From: Magicicada septendecula
Taxonomy: Eukaryota; Arthropoda; Insecta; Hemiptera; Cicadidae
Direction of reading: 5' to 3'
Assembly (NCBI GenBank): GCA_034769895.1
Contig: JAWRYS010000698.1
Coordinates: forward strand, 124,001-188,000
DNA: 64,000 nt
The notes under the pieces were generated by a model that saw nothing but the letters and a program-made list of their open reading frames with translations, did no database searches and had not been told where the DNA came from. Every line of letters starts with the position of its first letter. Position 1 is the first letter of the stretch. The translations under genes and the position numbers were made by a program. Shown one piece after another: positions 1 through 10,465 of the stretch.

Positions 1-237
1 ATTACTTTAAAATAATTTCTTCTGAATTATATAGTAAGGTGTTCTTACTTATTTTTGAATTTTTTGGTTTTTTAAATCGATTCCACATAATTTCTCTGAA
101 GTATCGTGTAATTAGTTTATTTCATTTAATAGTTGGTTTAATATATTTTAATTAGTTTCTCATTATTTTCCTTGTATTTGCTTGATCCTGTATCCATAAA
201 ATCCGTCCCTTTTCTCTATATTCTGTTTGGAATCTGT
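1..237 (-). other. U1 3' internal region, cut by the window edge
   Basis: This is the degenerate non-coding DNA downstream of the U1 ORF. It matches the start of the equivalent region in other units. Its polypurine tract and LTR lie outside the window. Small differences from U2 are seen, for example an extra T in the run before 'ctcatt' near 160, shared with U9-U13. No gene is seen. Confidence 0.6.
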
Positions 238-1530
238 TTAACCGTGGTCCATTATTTCCTTTGCACTGATTGTTCGGATTTCTCTAGCGTATAGAATTAT
301 TTCCGTCCTTGTGACGTGTCTCACTATTATCTGGTTCATCCATCTTGTTGCTATAAAATTTTCATTTATGTTCAAGTTTACCCTCGTCTTTAGAACTGAT
401 TCTTCCGTATTGTTACTTAATCGTTCAAATGGTTCATACATAATCTCCAGAAGTCCTCCATGCTCCTCGGTTAGTTTTGGCTTTTTCGGTCCTTCTAATC
501 TATCTAGGAATTCAATTGTGGTTCGTTTAGAGTTTCTTAATTGCCTTACTTCTCTGGGTTCCGTAATAGGTATATTATGTAGCTTAACTAATCCCCCTTT
601 ACTCATCTCCAATCCTTCCCGTGTATTCATTAATTTCCTTTGATGTTTCTGCCTTATTTTCATTGTCTTCATTTCATTGTGAACCCGTTCTATTCTTCCG
701 GTTATGTTAGTTGGTACCTCGTCAAATTTTTCTTGGGTCTTCGCTTGTATCTCCTTTACTCTAGTATCGTTATGGTTTCCTATTTGGATTATTTTGGCCT
801 CTACTTCCACTCTGAGTTGTATGATGGTTTCATCTGTCTTTTCTAGACCCACCTTAGTTTCAGTTATTTGCTGTCTTACTTCCTTTTCGTAATTATCCAC
901 TCTTTTACTAAGTGTTTCATCGACAATTGCAATACTTTCATTGATGACTTCCCTCAACGCTTGGTTTTGTTCATTGATGATTTGCTGCAACTCCTTATTA
1001 TTGTTTTCAATTCTTTCATCTATTTGTTTGTAATTTTCCTGAATCTGCTTTAAGCTCTCGTCGTTCCTGTCAAGCCTTTCATTAAATTGGTTTAATCTTT
1101 CATTTATCAGCCGGTTATTCTCATCAGTTTCCTCTTTATTTTTGTCAAACTTCTCATTCATTAGTTTGATTAAGTTCTCACTCAAAATTTCGTTTTCTTT
1201 CCTTGAGTTTTCTTTGATACTGTCTATTTTGTTTTCTAGCCTTCGTGAATTTTCATTTATACTGTCTATTTTTTCATTAGTTTGTCTATTATCTTCTTTG
1301 AAACTGTCTATTTTATTTTCTAGCTTTTCCGACATTTGTTTGTTGTCCTCCTTCATACTACTCATTAATTCTATTAATTTTTCCCAATTTAGTCCTCCCC
1401 TGGCTTCCTCTTTATCGCCCGCCTGTTGTTCCATTTCGGTGTCTGTAACTACCTCTGCTTCTTCTTCCCGTCTATCTTCTTCCGTTTCTTGGTCTTTCGC
1501 CATCCTTTTAGAAACACCTCTCGTATGCAT
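238..1530 (-). CDS. U1 intact ORF: Gag-position coiled-coil protein, 430 aa
   Basis: This is the only long ORF of the element and sits where gag lies in an LTR retrotransposon, between the leader and the 3' region. Residues 1-45 are highly acidic and charged. Residues about 47-270 are a long run of coiled-coil-forming sequence rich in E, K, N, Q and I/L. Within it 'KIDS' recurs at residues 73, 87 and 101, a 14-residue (two-heptad) spacing. Residues 285-300 are basic (KIRQKHQRK). The tail (310-430) matches nothing I recognise. No CCHC zinc knuckle, no capsid major-homology region and no catalytic motif is seen, so the Gag name is positional. The first ATG gives MHTRG; a second in-frame Met (residue 10, MAKDQ) is an alternative start. 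The frame is open 10 codons further upstream. Copy-specific changes: K at 423, and an IKENSRKENE segment near 105-114 where most copies have INKNSRKQ. Confidence 0.55.
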   Translation of the reverse strand: MHTRGVSKRMAKDQETEEDRREEEAEVVTDTEMEQQAGDKEEARGGLNWEKLIELMSSMKEDNKQMSEKLENKIDSFKEDNRQTNEKIDSINENSRRLENKIDSIKENSRKENEILSENLIKLMNEKFDKNKEETDENNRLINERLNQFNERLDRNDESLKQIQENYKQIDERIENNNKELQQIINEQNQALREVINESIAIVDETLSKRVDNYEKEVRQQITETKVGLEKTDETIIQLRVEVEAKIIQIGNHNDTRVKEIQAKTQEKFDEVPTNITGRIERVHNEMKTMKIRQKHQRKLMNTREGLEMSKGGLVKLHNIPITEPREVRQLRNSKRTTIEFLDRLEGPKKPKLTEEHGGLLEIMYEPFERLSNNTEESVLKTRVNLNINENFIATRWMNQIIVRHVTRTEIILYAREIRTISAKEIMDHG

Positions 1531-1797
1531 TCCTGTGCCTCTAATAGTTGCCTGCTCCAGTTAAGTAATAGTCGAACTTTTTACTTAACTAAAGCCCACT
1601 CGTTGAGCGCCAATTTGTAATAAATCAATAAATGTGTGTTTAGTTATTAATTAGATTTGAGAAGTTTGAAAGCCCCACATTGGGCGCCAATCTGTTACAA
1701 CTTTCTAACTATGTACGATTACGTTCCCTTATTTTTTGTTATAAATCAAAATGTGTTTTTGGGGTTTAGTTAAGCTCCACGTTGGTATGCGCCAATT
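1531..1797 (-). other. U1 leader with three primer-binding-site-like modules
   Basis: On the minus strand the LTR ends TGTTACA and is followed by three copies of a module of the form TTACA(A/G)ATTGGCGC..CAACG.GG.GC. Their cores are at 1774-1794 (P1, next to the LTR, with about 3 extra bases), 1672-1689 (P2) and 1594-1612 (P3). P2 reads TGGCGCCCAATGTGGGGC, 17 of 18 matches to the primer binding site complementary to tRNA-Lys(1,2) (from memory). The modules also share flanking sequence (AACTAAA, CACATTT, TTGATTTAT), so the leader grew by tandem duplication of the LTR-end/primer-site segment. The rest is untranslated leader. Confidence 0.65.
1672..1689 (-). promoter_or_regulatory. Best-matching primer binding site (tRNA-Lys type), U1 copy P2
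   Basis: An 18-nt site, GCCCCACATTGGGCGCCA on the plus strand, where a host tRNA 3' end would prime minus-strand cDNA synthesis. It differs at one base from the tRNA-Lys(1,2) primer site. It is present unchanged in all thirteen units. It is not the module nearest the LTR, which is unusual. Confidence 0.6.
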
Positions 1798-4303
1798 TGT
1801 AACAACTTTCTACAACGATGTTACTTATTTAATATGAGTGTAATACGGTTGCGGGTTTATCGTTAATTCCGCCCACGTTGAATTAACTAATTGGTTACTA
1901 ATCCACTCTGTTTATAAGAAAATTATTTATTATGTTGTTGCAGATGAGACCTCCTGCAAATCAATATTAATTTATAAAAATAATTATTTATTATATAGTT
2001 GCTATGACTCGTATGTTGAACATAAACCAGTGTTAATTAATTACCAAGTGTTTTACCAGAGAATAATGCTATATTACGGGTATTATAGTTAATAATTCGG
2101 TAATTCTCTCCAACCCTAGTCGGTCTGTATTATTTAAATTGACCCAAGTGTGGCGAAGAGAATACGTTAGTTCTACACTCTCCCGTATTCACCAGCTGTC
2201 TGCAACGAGCGCTGTTATTAGTAATTGACTCGTTCTTATAGGTTAGTTCGTTTCACTTGACGGTTTTATCACCTTCTTTCTCTGTAAATTACTCCCCAAT
2301 CAAAATATAATAACTATTCTACAATAACACAGAACATCATCACATACAAGGATTCTTTATTTATATTATTTTTTAAATTTCAACAGTCGTCTTCATAGGC
2401 TATTGAATCGTAATATCGATCGTACAATACTGAATCGATTTGTTAGTGGACTAGTGATGTATATTACAATTTAAATATAATTTTCGGTTTATCTCTTATC
2501 CCAGGGTACATGTGATTCTTTTAACGATTAGTAAGGCCAGGTAATGCAAAATTAAGGTTACTAAGTATTACAATTGTTATTAACTCTTAGTATATAAAAT
2601 TAAATATAAGCAGGTTTGTTACCGTGAAATACGATACTTAAGGTGGCCATGTCTGTGTATAACTGAGTGAAGATGTAATGGTGAGGTTACTCATGACCAA
2701 AAACCGCGTCCAGATTAGCAATAAAGGTTTAAATGTGATGTCCAGGAGTGTAACAGAAGTTCAGTTCTGTTCTTCGTTCTTCTTCGCGATCATAGTAGTT
2801 GCCGGTCCCAGTAGAATTGGTGTAGTATTACAACTTCGTTAGTCTCTTGAAAGTGAGGTTTAGTATTTCAATACAAAAGTTCTTCGTGTATGTTTAATTT
2901 ATATTTGCTTTAATTTTGACTTCTTCTGCTATGGCTCATCTAGGCTTAATTGTAAATCAGTTTAATCAGCATTCCTTTACTGGAATTAGTTTGAAGAAGG
3001 ATTTATTAATTCCGTGAACTTTGAGGATGTGTACAATTATATTTCCTGAAATCTAGTTCAGTAGTTATTACTCAATTCTTTTTTTTTTTAATGGATTGGC
3101 TTTAAGACATTTGTTTTGTTAAATTTTATTCATTTTATTTTATTTTCTTTTTAAATTTGTCTGCTGAACTTTTCCCAATAGCATATAACAATCGAATTGA
3201 AAGGTTTTTTTAAATTCTTTTCTGGATTCGTATTAATTTAACTTAACCCATTCACATGAACAATTGAATGTTAAAATCAACAAAATTTCTTGCATTTCTG
3301 TTACCCTAACAACCATTACTTTTCCTGTCATTGGATAATATTTGATATCCTAGAGCCAGAATTAGGAAATATTACTACTCTTATTTAATAAAATACTCCA
3401 TGCTTGGAATTACACCAAATCACATAAAACTTTCACTTAATCTGCCTTATTAAACCGTATACATTTTACTACATTTTCATCTGAATGGACTTATTACAAA
3501 AGGTATTAATTTCCTTTTACAAATATTAAATTTAGGCCTATTGGTTTGATTACACATGTTATAATTTTGTTTTGTTTTTAATTTAATTTTTCTTTACCTG
3601 ACCTACTGTACAAAGAGTCACTGGCTTATGGCCACTTATATCAATTTTAATTTCCTGGTTTCAATTCATTATTATTATTTAGTTCATCATTGAACCCTTC
3701 ATTGGTTTTTAACATAATTATAATAACTACTTGCCAACTTATTAATACTTATTGTCTTCCTGGCCAAGTTTACAAATATTATTTTAAACATCTTCATTAA
3801 TTAATTAAAGTAAATATATTTAACATAATATCATACCTAATAAATGTACTTGTATTTAATTATTTAAATACAATTTTAACATGAATAAAATGAGTACCCA
3901 TGACTTAGTACTTCCTTAAAGCAACGCCTCTACACTTACTACACACAAAACATAAAATAAATATCCTGTAAACACTATATCATGATACAGTACAACACCA
4001 AGTACATTTTATAACACCTTAAATATTAATTGAACAGTATATTATACTCAACTTCTACACATTAAACTCATCCCACTAGACACAGTGTTTATAGTTTACA
4101 TCTCATACTACTCATTATATATTTTATATTTAGTTACACCTTCAATGTTTTATTACTTAGTAACCTTACTAGGTACCTTCAATGCATTTTTTAGGTGATA
4201 TTGGCCCTCTTGTATTTAATTATAACATACTTTGGGCATTGTTTTAAGCCATGTTTACAAAGTTTTTATGTAACGTCGGGAACCTCAACTCTGTTACGTT
4301 ACA
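1798..4303 (-). repeat. LTR between U1 and U2 (2506 bp)
   Basis: On the minus strand the segment starts TGTAACGTAACAG and ends GTAGAAAGTTGTTACA, giving a 6-bp terminal inverted repeat (TGTAAC/GTTACA) with TG...CA ends. It is bounded by a polypurine tract on one side (4309-4318) and the primer-site leader on the other. It serves as 3' LTR of the U2 element and 5' LTR of the U1 element. No ORF of note is seen. A minus-strand TATA-like stretch (TATAAAATATATAA, within 4111-4130) lies about 175 nt inside the 5' end and could be a U3 promoter, which is unproven. This copy has the 10-bp segment tggcgaagag (2151-2160) that is absent from the LTRs beside U2-U7. Confidence 0.72.
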
Positions 4304-5358
4304 TAATACTCCCCCTCCGAAAGAAGTTTATTTTGGCTGAATAAAGTTTAGTTAAAATAAACTTATAGTTTGTCTATGATAAGGTTATCTTCTCTTTCTA
4401 TTCTTCAAACTTTTAACTGCACCGGAAAATTGTGTTGACACTCCTTGTGTATCTGGTCATTAATTCTCTACTGGTACCTCCCTCAGTTGTAGACCTGTCC
4501 TTTTCTCTGGAACTCATAACTTCTTCTAGCTTATTACGCCATCATTTCTTATTATATTTATATTCAATTACCTCGCTTGGTGTATAATCCCTAAAATACT
4601 ATATTTCCCTAACATTTTTCCCTAATATCATAGCTGGTACGGAATCAGAGGGGCACTATTGGCTTCCATTACTCTGCCGTTTCCCTAACTATATCTTCTG
4701 AGATCAGAGGAACTTCATCTCTGTCCAGAAAAAAAATAAAAGTTGCACTATCACAACACAATACATATAATTATTACCTATAAGGTAGCTCCTTCGCTAC
4801 AAACTTATATTCAAGGGATGATTACTATTATTTCTGAGGTATCCTAATACTTTTCTTAAATTATTTATCTCGTTGTTCTGTAGTTCCATTTATCATATTA
4901 TTCACCAGTATATTAGTTAAAGCTGTTCAATATTTATTTTAAATTCTTCTTAGTTCCGTGCTGTCAATTAATTATTCTTTAGCATACGTATTTTACTATT
5001 TTTAATTCACTCCCATTTACTTCTGCAATTAAACACTGAATCTCCTCCTTATCATAAATTGTATGGCATATTCTTCCTTCATTTAACTCATTTCTAACCC
5101 TTCTTTCTCGTCTTTCATGTTTATTACTTTAAAATAATTTCTTCTGAATTATATAGTAAGGTGTTCTTACTTATTTTTGAATTTTTTGGTTTTTTAAATT
5201 GATTCCACATAATTTCTCTGAAGTATCGTGTAATTAGTTTATTTCATTTAATAGTTGGTTTAATATATTTTAATTAGTTCTCATTATTTTCCTTGGATTT
5301 GCTTGATCCTGTATCCATAAAATCCGTCCCTTTTCTCTATATTCTGTTTGGAATCTGT
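4304..5358 (-). other. U2 3' internal region with polypurine tract
   Basis: About 1 kb between the ORF stop and the next LTR, where pol and env would lie in a complete element. It holds no long ORF. The minus-strand purine run GGAGGGGGAG (4309-4318) ends five bases before the LTR and is the likely plus-strand primer. Two short open stretches look protein-like: 49 codons without ATG at 4979-5128 (ending ...KIVKYVC) and a 30-codon mini-ORF at 4797-4889 (starting MELQNNEINN). Both are conserved by descent in the array, may be relics of lost genes, and match nothing I can name. Confidence 0.55.
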
Positions 5359-6620
5359 TTAACCGTGGTCCATTATTTCCTCTGCACTGATTGTTCGGAT
5401 TTCTCTAGCGTATAGAATTATTTCCATCCTTGTGACGTGTCTCACTATTATCTGGTTCATCCATCTTGTCGCTATAAAATTTTCATTTATGTTCAAGTTT
5501 ACCCTCGTCTTTAGAACTGATTCTTCCGTATTGTTACTTAATCGTTCAAATGGTTCATACATAATCTCCAGAAGTCCTCCATGCTCCTCGGTTAGTTTTG
5601 GCTTTTTCGGTCCTTCTAATCTATCTAGGAATTCAATTGTGGTTCGTTTAGAGTTTCTTAATTGCCTTACTTCTCTGGGTTCCATAATAGGTATATTATG
5701 TAGCTTAACTAATCCCCCTTTACTCATCTCCAATCCTTCCCGTGTATTCATTAATTTCCTTTGATGTTTCTGCCTTATTTTCACTGTCTTCATTTCATTG
5801 TGAACCCGTTCTATTCTTCCGGTTATGTTAGTTGGTACCTCGTCAAATTTTTCTTGGGTCTTCGCTTGTATCTCCTTTACTCTAGTATCGTTATGGTTTC
5901 CTATTTGGATTATTTTGGCCTCTACTTCCACTCTGAGTTGTATGATGGTTTCATCTGTCTTTTCTAGACCCACCTTAGTTTCAGTTATTTGCTGTCTTAC
6001 TTCCTTTTCGTAATTATCCACTCTTTTACTAAGTGTTTCATCGGCAATTGCAATACTTTCATTGACGACTTCACTCAACGCTTGGTTTTGTTCATTGATG
6101 ATTTGCTGCAACTCCTTATTATTGTTTTCAATTCTTTCGTCTATTTGTTTGTAATTTTCCTGAATCTGCAGCTCTCGTCGTTCCTGTCAAGCCTTTCATT
6201 AAATTGGTTTAATCTTTCATTTATCAGCCGGTTATTCTCATCAGTTTCCTCTTTATTTTTGTCAAACTTCTCATTCATTAGTTTGATTAAGTTCTCACTC
6301 AAAATTTCTTTTTGTTTCCTTGAGTTTTTGTTGATACTGTCTATTTTGATTTCTAGCCTTCGTGAATTTTCATTTATACTGTCTATTTTTTCATTAGTTT
6401 GTCTATTATCTTCTTTGAAACTGTCTATTTTATTTTCTAGCTTTTCCGACATTTGTTTGTTATCCTCCTTCATACTACTCATTAATTCTATTAATTTTTC
6501 CCAATTTAGTCCTCCCCTGGCTTCCTCTTTATCGCCCGCCTGTTGTTCCATTTCGGTGTCTGTAACTACCTCTGCTTCTTCTTCCTGTCTATCTTCTTCC
6601 GTTTCTTGGTCTTTCGCCAT
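5359..6620 (-). pseudogene. U2 coiled-coil ORF, frameshifted
   Basis: Same gene as the U1 ORF. A 4-bp deletion at about 6169/6170 (gctttaagctc became gcagctc) breaks it into a 159-codon 5' part (6141-6620) and a 250-codon downstream open segment (5359-6111). A separate 2-bp loss near 6633 takes the MHTRG start out of frame, so the 5' part now begins at MAKDQ. Copy-specific: Q in place of R at the RREEE stretch (residue 21 of the full protein). The 4-bp lesion is shared with U3 and U4. Confidence 0.7.
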
Positions 6621-6913
6621 CCTTTTAGAAACACTCTCGTATGCATTCCTGTGCCTCTAATAGTTGCCTGCTCCAGTTAAGTAATAGTCGAACTTTTTAC
6701 TTAACTAAAGCCCACTCGTTGAGAGCCAATTTGTAATAAATCAATAAATGTGTGTTTAGTTATTAATTAGATTTGAGAAGTTTGAAAGCCCCACATTGGG
6801 CGCCAATCTGTTACAACTTTCTAACTATGTACGATTACGTTCCCTTATTTTTTGTTATAAATCAAAATGTGTTTTTGGGGTTTAGTTAAGCTCCACGTTG
6901 GTATGCGCCAATT
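6621..6913 (-). other. U2 leader with primer-site modules
   Basis: Untranslated leader with the conserved primer site P2 at 6788-6805. In module P3 the core is altered (gagagcc instead of gagcgcc on the plus strand), a change found also in U4 but not U3. Confidence 0.6.
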
Positions 6914-9410
6914 TGTAACAACTTTCTACAACGATGTTACTTATTTAATATGAGTGTAATACGGTTGCGGGTTTATCGTTAATTCCGCCCACGTTGAATT
7001 AACTAATTGGTTACTAATCCACTCTGTTTATAAGAAAATTATTTATTATGTTGTTGCAGATGAGACCTCCTGCAAATCAATATTAATTTATAAAAATAAT
7101 TATTTATTATATAGTTGCTATGACTCGTATATTGAACATAAACCTGTGTTAATTAATTACCAAGTGTTTTACCAGAGAATAATGCTATATTACGGGTATT
7201 ATAGTTAATAATTCGGTAATTCTCTCCAACCCTAGTCGGTCTGTATTATTTAAATTGACCCAAGTGAATACGTTAGTTCTACACTCTCCCGTATTCACCA
7301 GCTGTCTGCAACGAGCGCTGTTATTAGTAATTGACTCGTTCTTATAGGTTAGTTCGTTTCACTTGACGGTTTTATCACCTTCTTTCTCTGTAAATTACTC
7401 CCCAATCAAAATATAATAACTATTCTACAATAACACAGAACATCATCACATACAAGGATTCTTTATTTATATTATTTTTTAAATTTCAACAGTCGTCTTC
7501 ATAGGTTATTGAATCGTAATATCGATCGTACAATACTGAATCAATTTGTTAGTGGACTAGTGATGAATATTACAATTTAAATATAATTTTCGGTTTATCT
7601 CTTATCCCAGGGTACATGTGATTCTTTTAACGATTAGTAAGGCCAGGTAATGCAAAATTAAGGTTACTAAGTATTACAATTGTTATTAACTCTTAGTATA
7701 TAAAATTAAATATAAGCAGGTTTGTTACCGTGAAATACGATACTTAAGGTGGCCATGTCTGTGTATAACTGAGTGAAGATGTAATGGTGAGGTTACTCAT
7801 GACCAAAAACCGCGTCCAGATTATCAATAAAGGTTTAAATGTGATGTCCAGGAGTGTAACAGAAGTTCAGTTCTGTTCTTCGTTCTTCTTCGCGATCATA
7901 GTAGTTGCCGGTCCCAGTGGAATTGGTGTAGTATTACAACTTCGTTAGTCTCTTGAAAGTGAGGTTTAGTATTTCAATACAAAAGTTCTTCGTGTATGTT
8001 TAATTTATATTTGCTTTAATTTTGACTTCTTCTGCTATGGCTCATCTAGGCTTAATTGTAAATCAGTTTCATCAGCATTCCTTTACTGGAATTAGTTTGA
8101 AGAAGGATTTATTAATTCCGTGAACTTTGAGGATGTGTAGAATTATATTTCCTGAAATCTAGTTCAGTAGTTATTACTCAATTCTTTTTTTTTTAATGGA
8201 TTGGCTTTAAGACATTTGTTTTGTTAAATTTTATTCATTTTATTTTATTTTCTTTTTAAATTTGTCTGCTGAACTTTTCCCAATAGCATATAACAATCGA
8301 ATTGAAAGGTTTTTTTAAAATTCTTTTCTGGATTCGTATTAATTTAACTTAACCCATTCACATGTAACAATTGAATGTTGAAATCAACAAAATTTCTTGC
8401 ATTTCTGTTACCCTAACAACCATTACTTTTCCTGTCATTGGATAATATTTGATATCCTAGAGCCAGAATTAGGAAATATTACTACTCTTATTTAATAAAA
8501 TACTCCATGCTTGGAATTACACCAAATCACATAAAACTTTCACTTAATCTGCCTTATTAAACCGTATACATTTTACTACATTTTCATCTGAATGGACTTA
8601 TTACAAAAGGTATTAATTTCCTTTTACGAATATCAAATTTAGGCCTATTGGTTTGATTACACATGTTATAATTTTGTTTTGTTTTTAATTTAATTTTTCT
8701 TTACCTGACCTACTGTACAAAGAGTCACTGGCTTATGGCCACTTATATCAATTTTAATTTCCTGGTTTCAATTCATTATTATTATTTAGTTCATCATTGA
8801 ACCCTTCATTGGTTTTTAACATAATTATAATAACTACTTGCCAACTTATTAATACTTATTGTCTTCCTGGCCAAGTTTACAAATATTATTTTAAACATCT
8901 TCATTAATTAATTAAAGTAAATATATTTAACATAATATCATACCTAATAAATGTACTTGTATTTAATTATTTAAATACAATTTTAACATGAATAAAATGA
9001 GTACCCATGACTTAGTACTTCCTTAAAGCAACGCCTCTACACTTACTACACACAAAACATAAAATAAATATCCTGTAAACACTATATCATGATACAGTAC
9101 AACACCAAGTACATTTTATAACACCTTAAATATTAATTGAACAGTATATTATACTCAACTTCTACACATTAAACTCATCCCACTAGACACAGTGTTTATA
9201 GTTTACATCTCATACTACTCATTATATATTTTATATTTAGTTACACCTTCAATGTTTTATTACTTAGTAACCTTACTAGGTACCTTCAATGCATTTTTTA
9301 GGTGATATTGGCCCTCTTGTATTTAATTATAACATACTTTGGGCATTGTTTTAAGCCATGTTTACAAAGTTTTTATGTAACGTCGGGAACCTCAACTCTG
9401 TTACGTTACA
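6914..9410 (-). repeat. LTR between U2 and U3 (2497 bp)
   Basis: TGTAAC...GTTACA ends are intact. It lacks the 10-bp tggcgaagag segment. It carries the variants typical of the U2-U4 block (taggttattg, gaatcaatttg, tgatgaatatt). Confidence 0.7.
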
Positions 9411-10465
9411 TAATACTCCCCCTCCGAAAGAAGTTTATTTTGGCTGAATAAAGTTTAGTTAAAATAAACTTATAGTTTGTCTATGATAAGGTTATCTTCT
9501 CTTTCTATTCTTCAAACTTTTAACTGCACCGGAAAATTGTGTTGACACTCCTTGTGTATCTGGTCATTAATTCTCTACTGGTACCTCCCTCAGTTGTAGA
9601 CCTGTCCTTTTCTCTGGAACTCATAACTTCTTCTAGCTTATTACGCCATCATTTCTTATTATATTTATATTCAATTACCTCGCTTGGTGTATAATCCCTA
9701 AAATACTATATTTCCCTAACATTTTTCCCTAATATCATAGCTGGTACGGAATCAGAGGGGCACTATTGGCTTCCATTACTCTGCCGTTTCCCTAACTATA
9801 TCTTCTGAGATCAGAGGAACTTCATCTCTGTCCAGAAAAAAAATAAAAGTTGCACTATCACAACACAATACATATAATTATTACCTATAAGGTAGCTCCT
9901 TCGCTACAAACTTATATTCAAGGGATGATTACTATTATTTCTGAGGTATCCTAATACTTTTCTTAAATTATTTATCTCGTTGTTCTGTAGTTCCATTTAT
10001 CATATTATTCACCAGTATATTAGTTAAAGCTGTTCAATATTTATTTTAAATTCTTCTTAGTTCCGTGCTGTCAATTAATTATTCTTTAGCATACGTATTT
10101 TACTATTTTTAATTCACTCCCATTTACTTCTGCAATTAAACACTGAATCTCCTCCTTATCATAAATTGTATGGCATATTCTTCCTTCATTTAACTCATTT
10201 CTAACCCTTCTTTCTCGTCTTTCATGTTTATTACTTTAAAATAATTTCTTCTGAATTATATAGTAAGGTGTTCTTACTTATTTTTGAATTTTTTGGTTTT
10301 TTAAATTGATTCCACATAATTTCTCTGAAGTATCGTGTAATTAGTTTATTTCATTTAATAGTTGGTTTAATATATTTTAATTAGTTCTCATTATTTTCCT
10401 TGGATTTGCTTGATCCTGTATCCATAAAATCCGTCCCTTTTCTCTATATTCTGTTTGGAATCTGT
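9411..10465 (-). other. U3 3' internal region with polypurine tract
   Basis: Degenerate non-coding DNA. The polypurine tract is at 9416-9425. It is nearly identical to the U2 region and no gene is seen. Confidence 0.55.

Noticed and set aside
1672..1689. A tRNA gene fragment at the TGGCGCCC site
   Set aside because: Only the 18 bases complementary to a tRNA 3' end are present, with no cloverleaf around them and in the position of a primer binding site.
3070..3095. Variable T-run in each LTR as a regulatory element
   Set aside because: Its length varies between copies in the way expected of ordinary homopolymer slippage.
4111..4130. A separate promoter feature for the TATA-like stretch in the LTR
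   Set aside because: The DNA is so AT-rich that such strings are expected by chance. It is mentioned only in the LTR entry.
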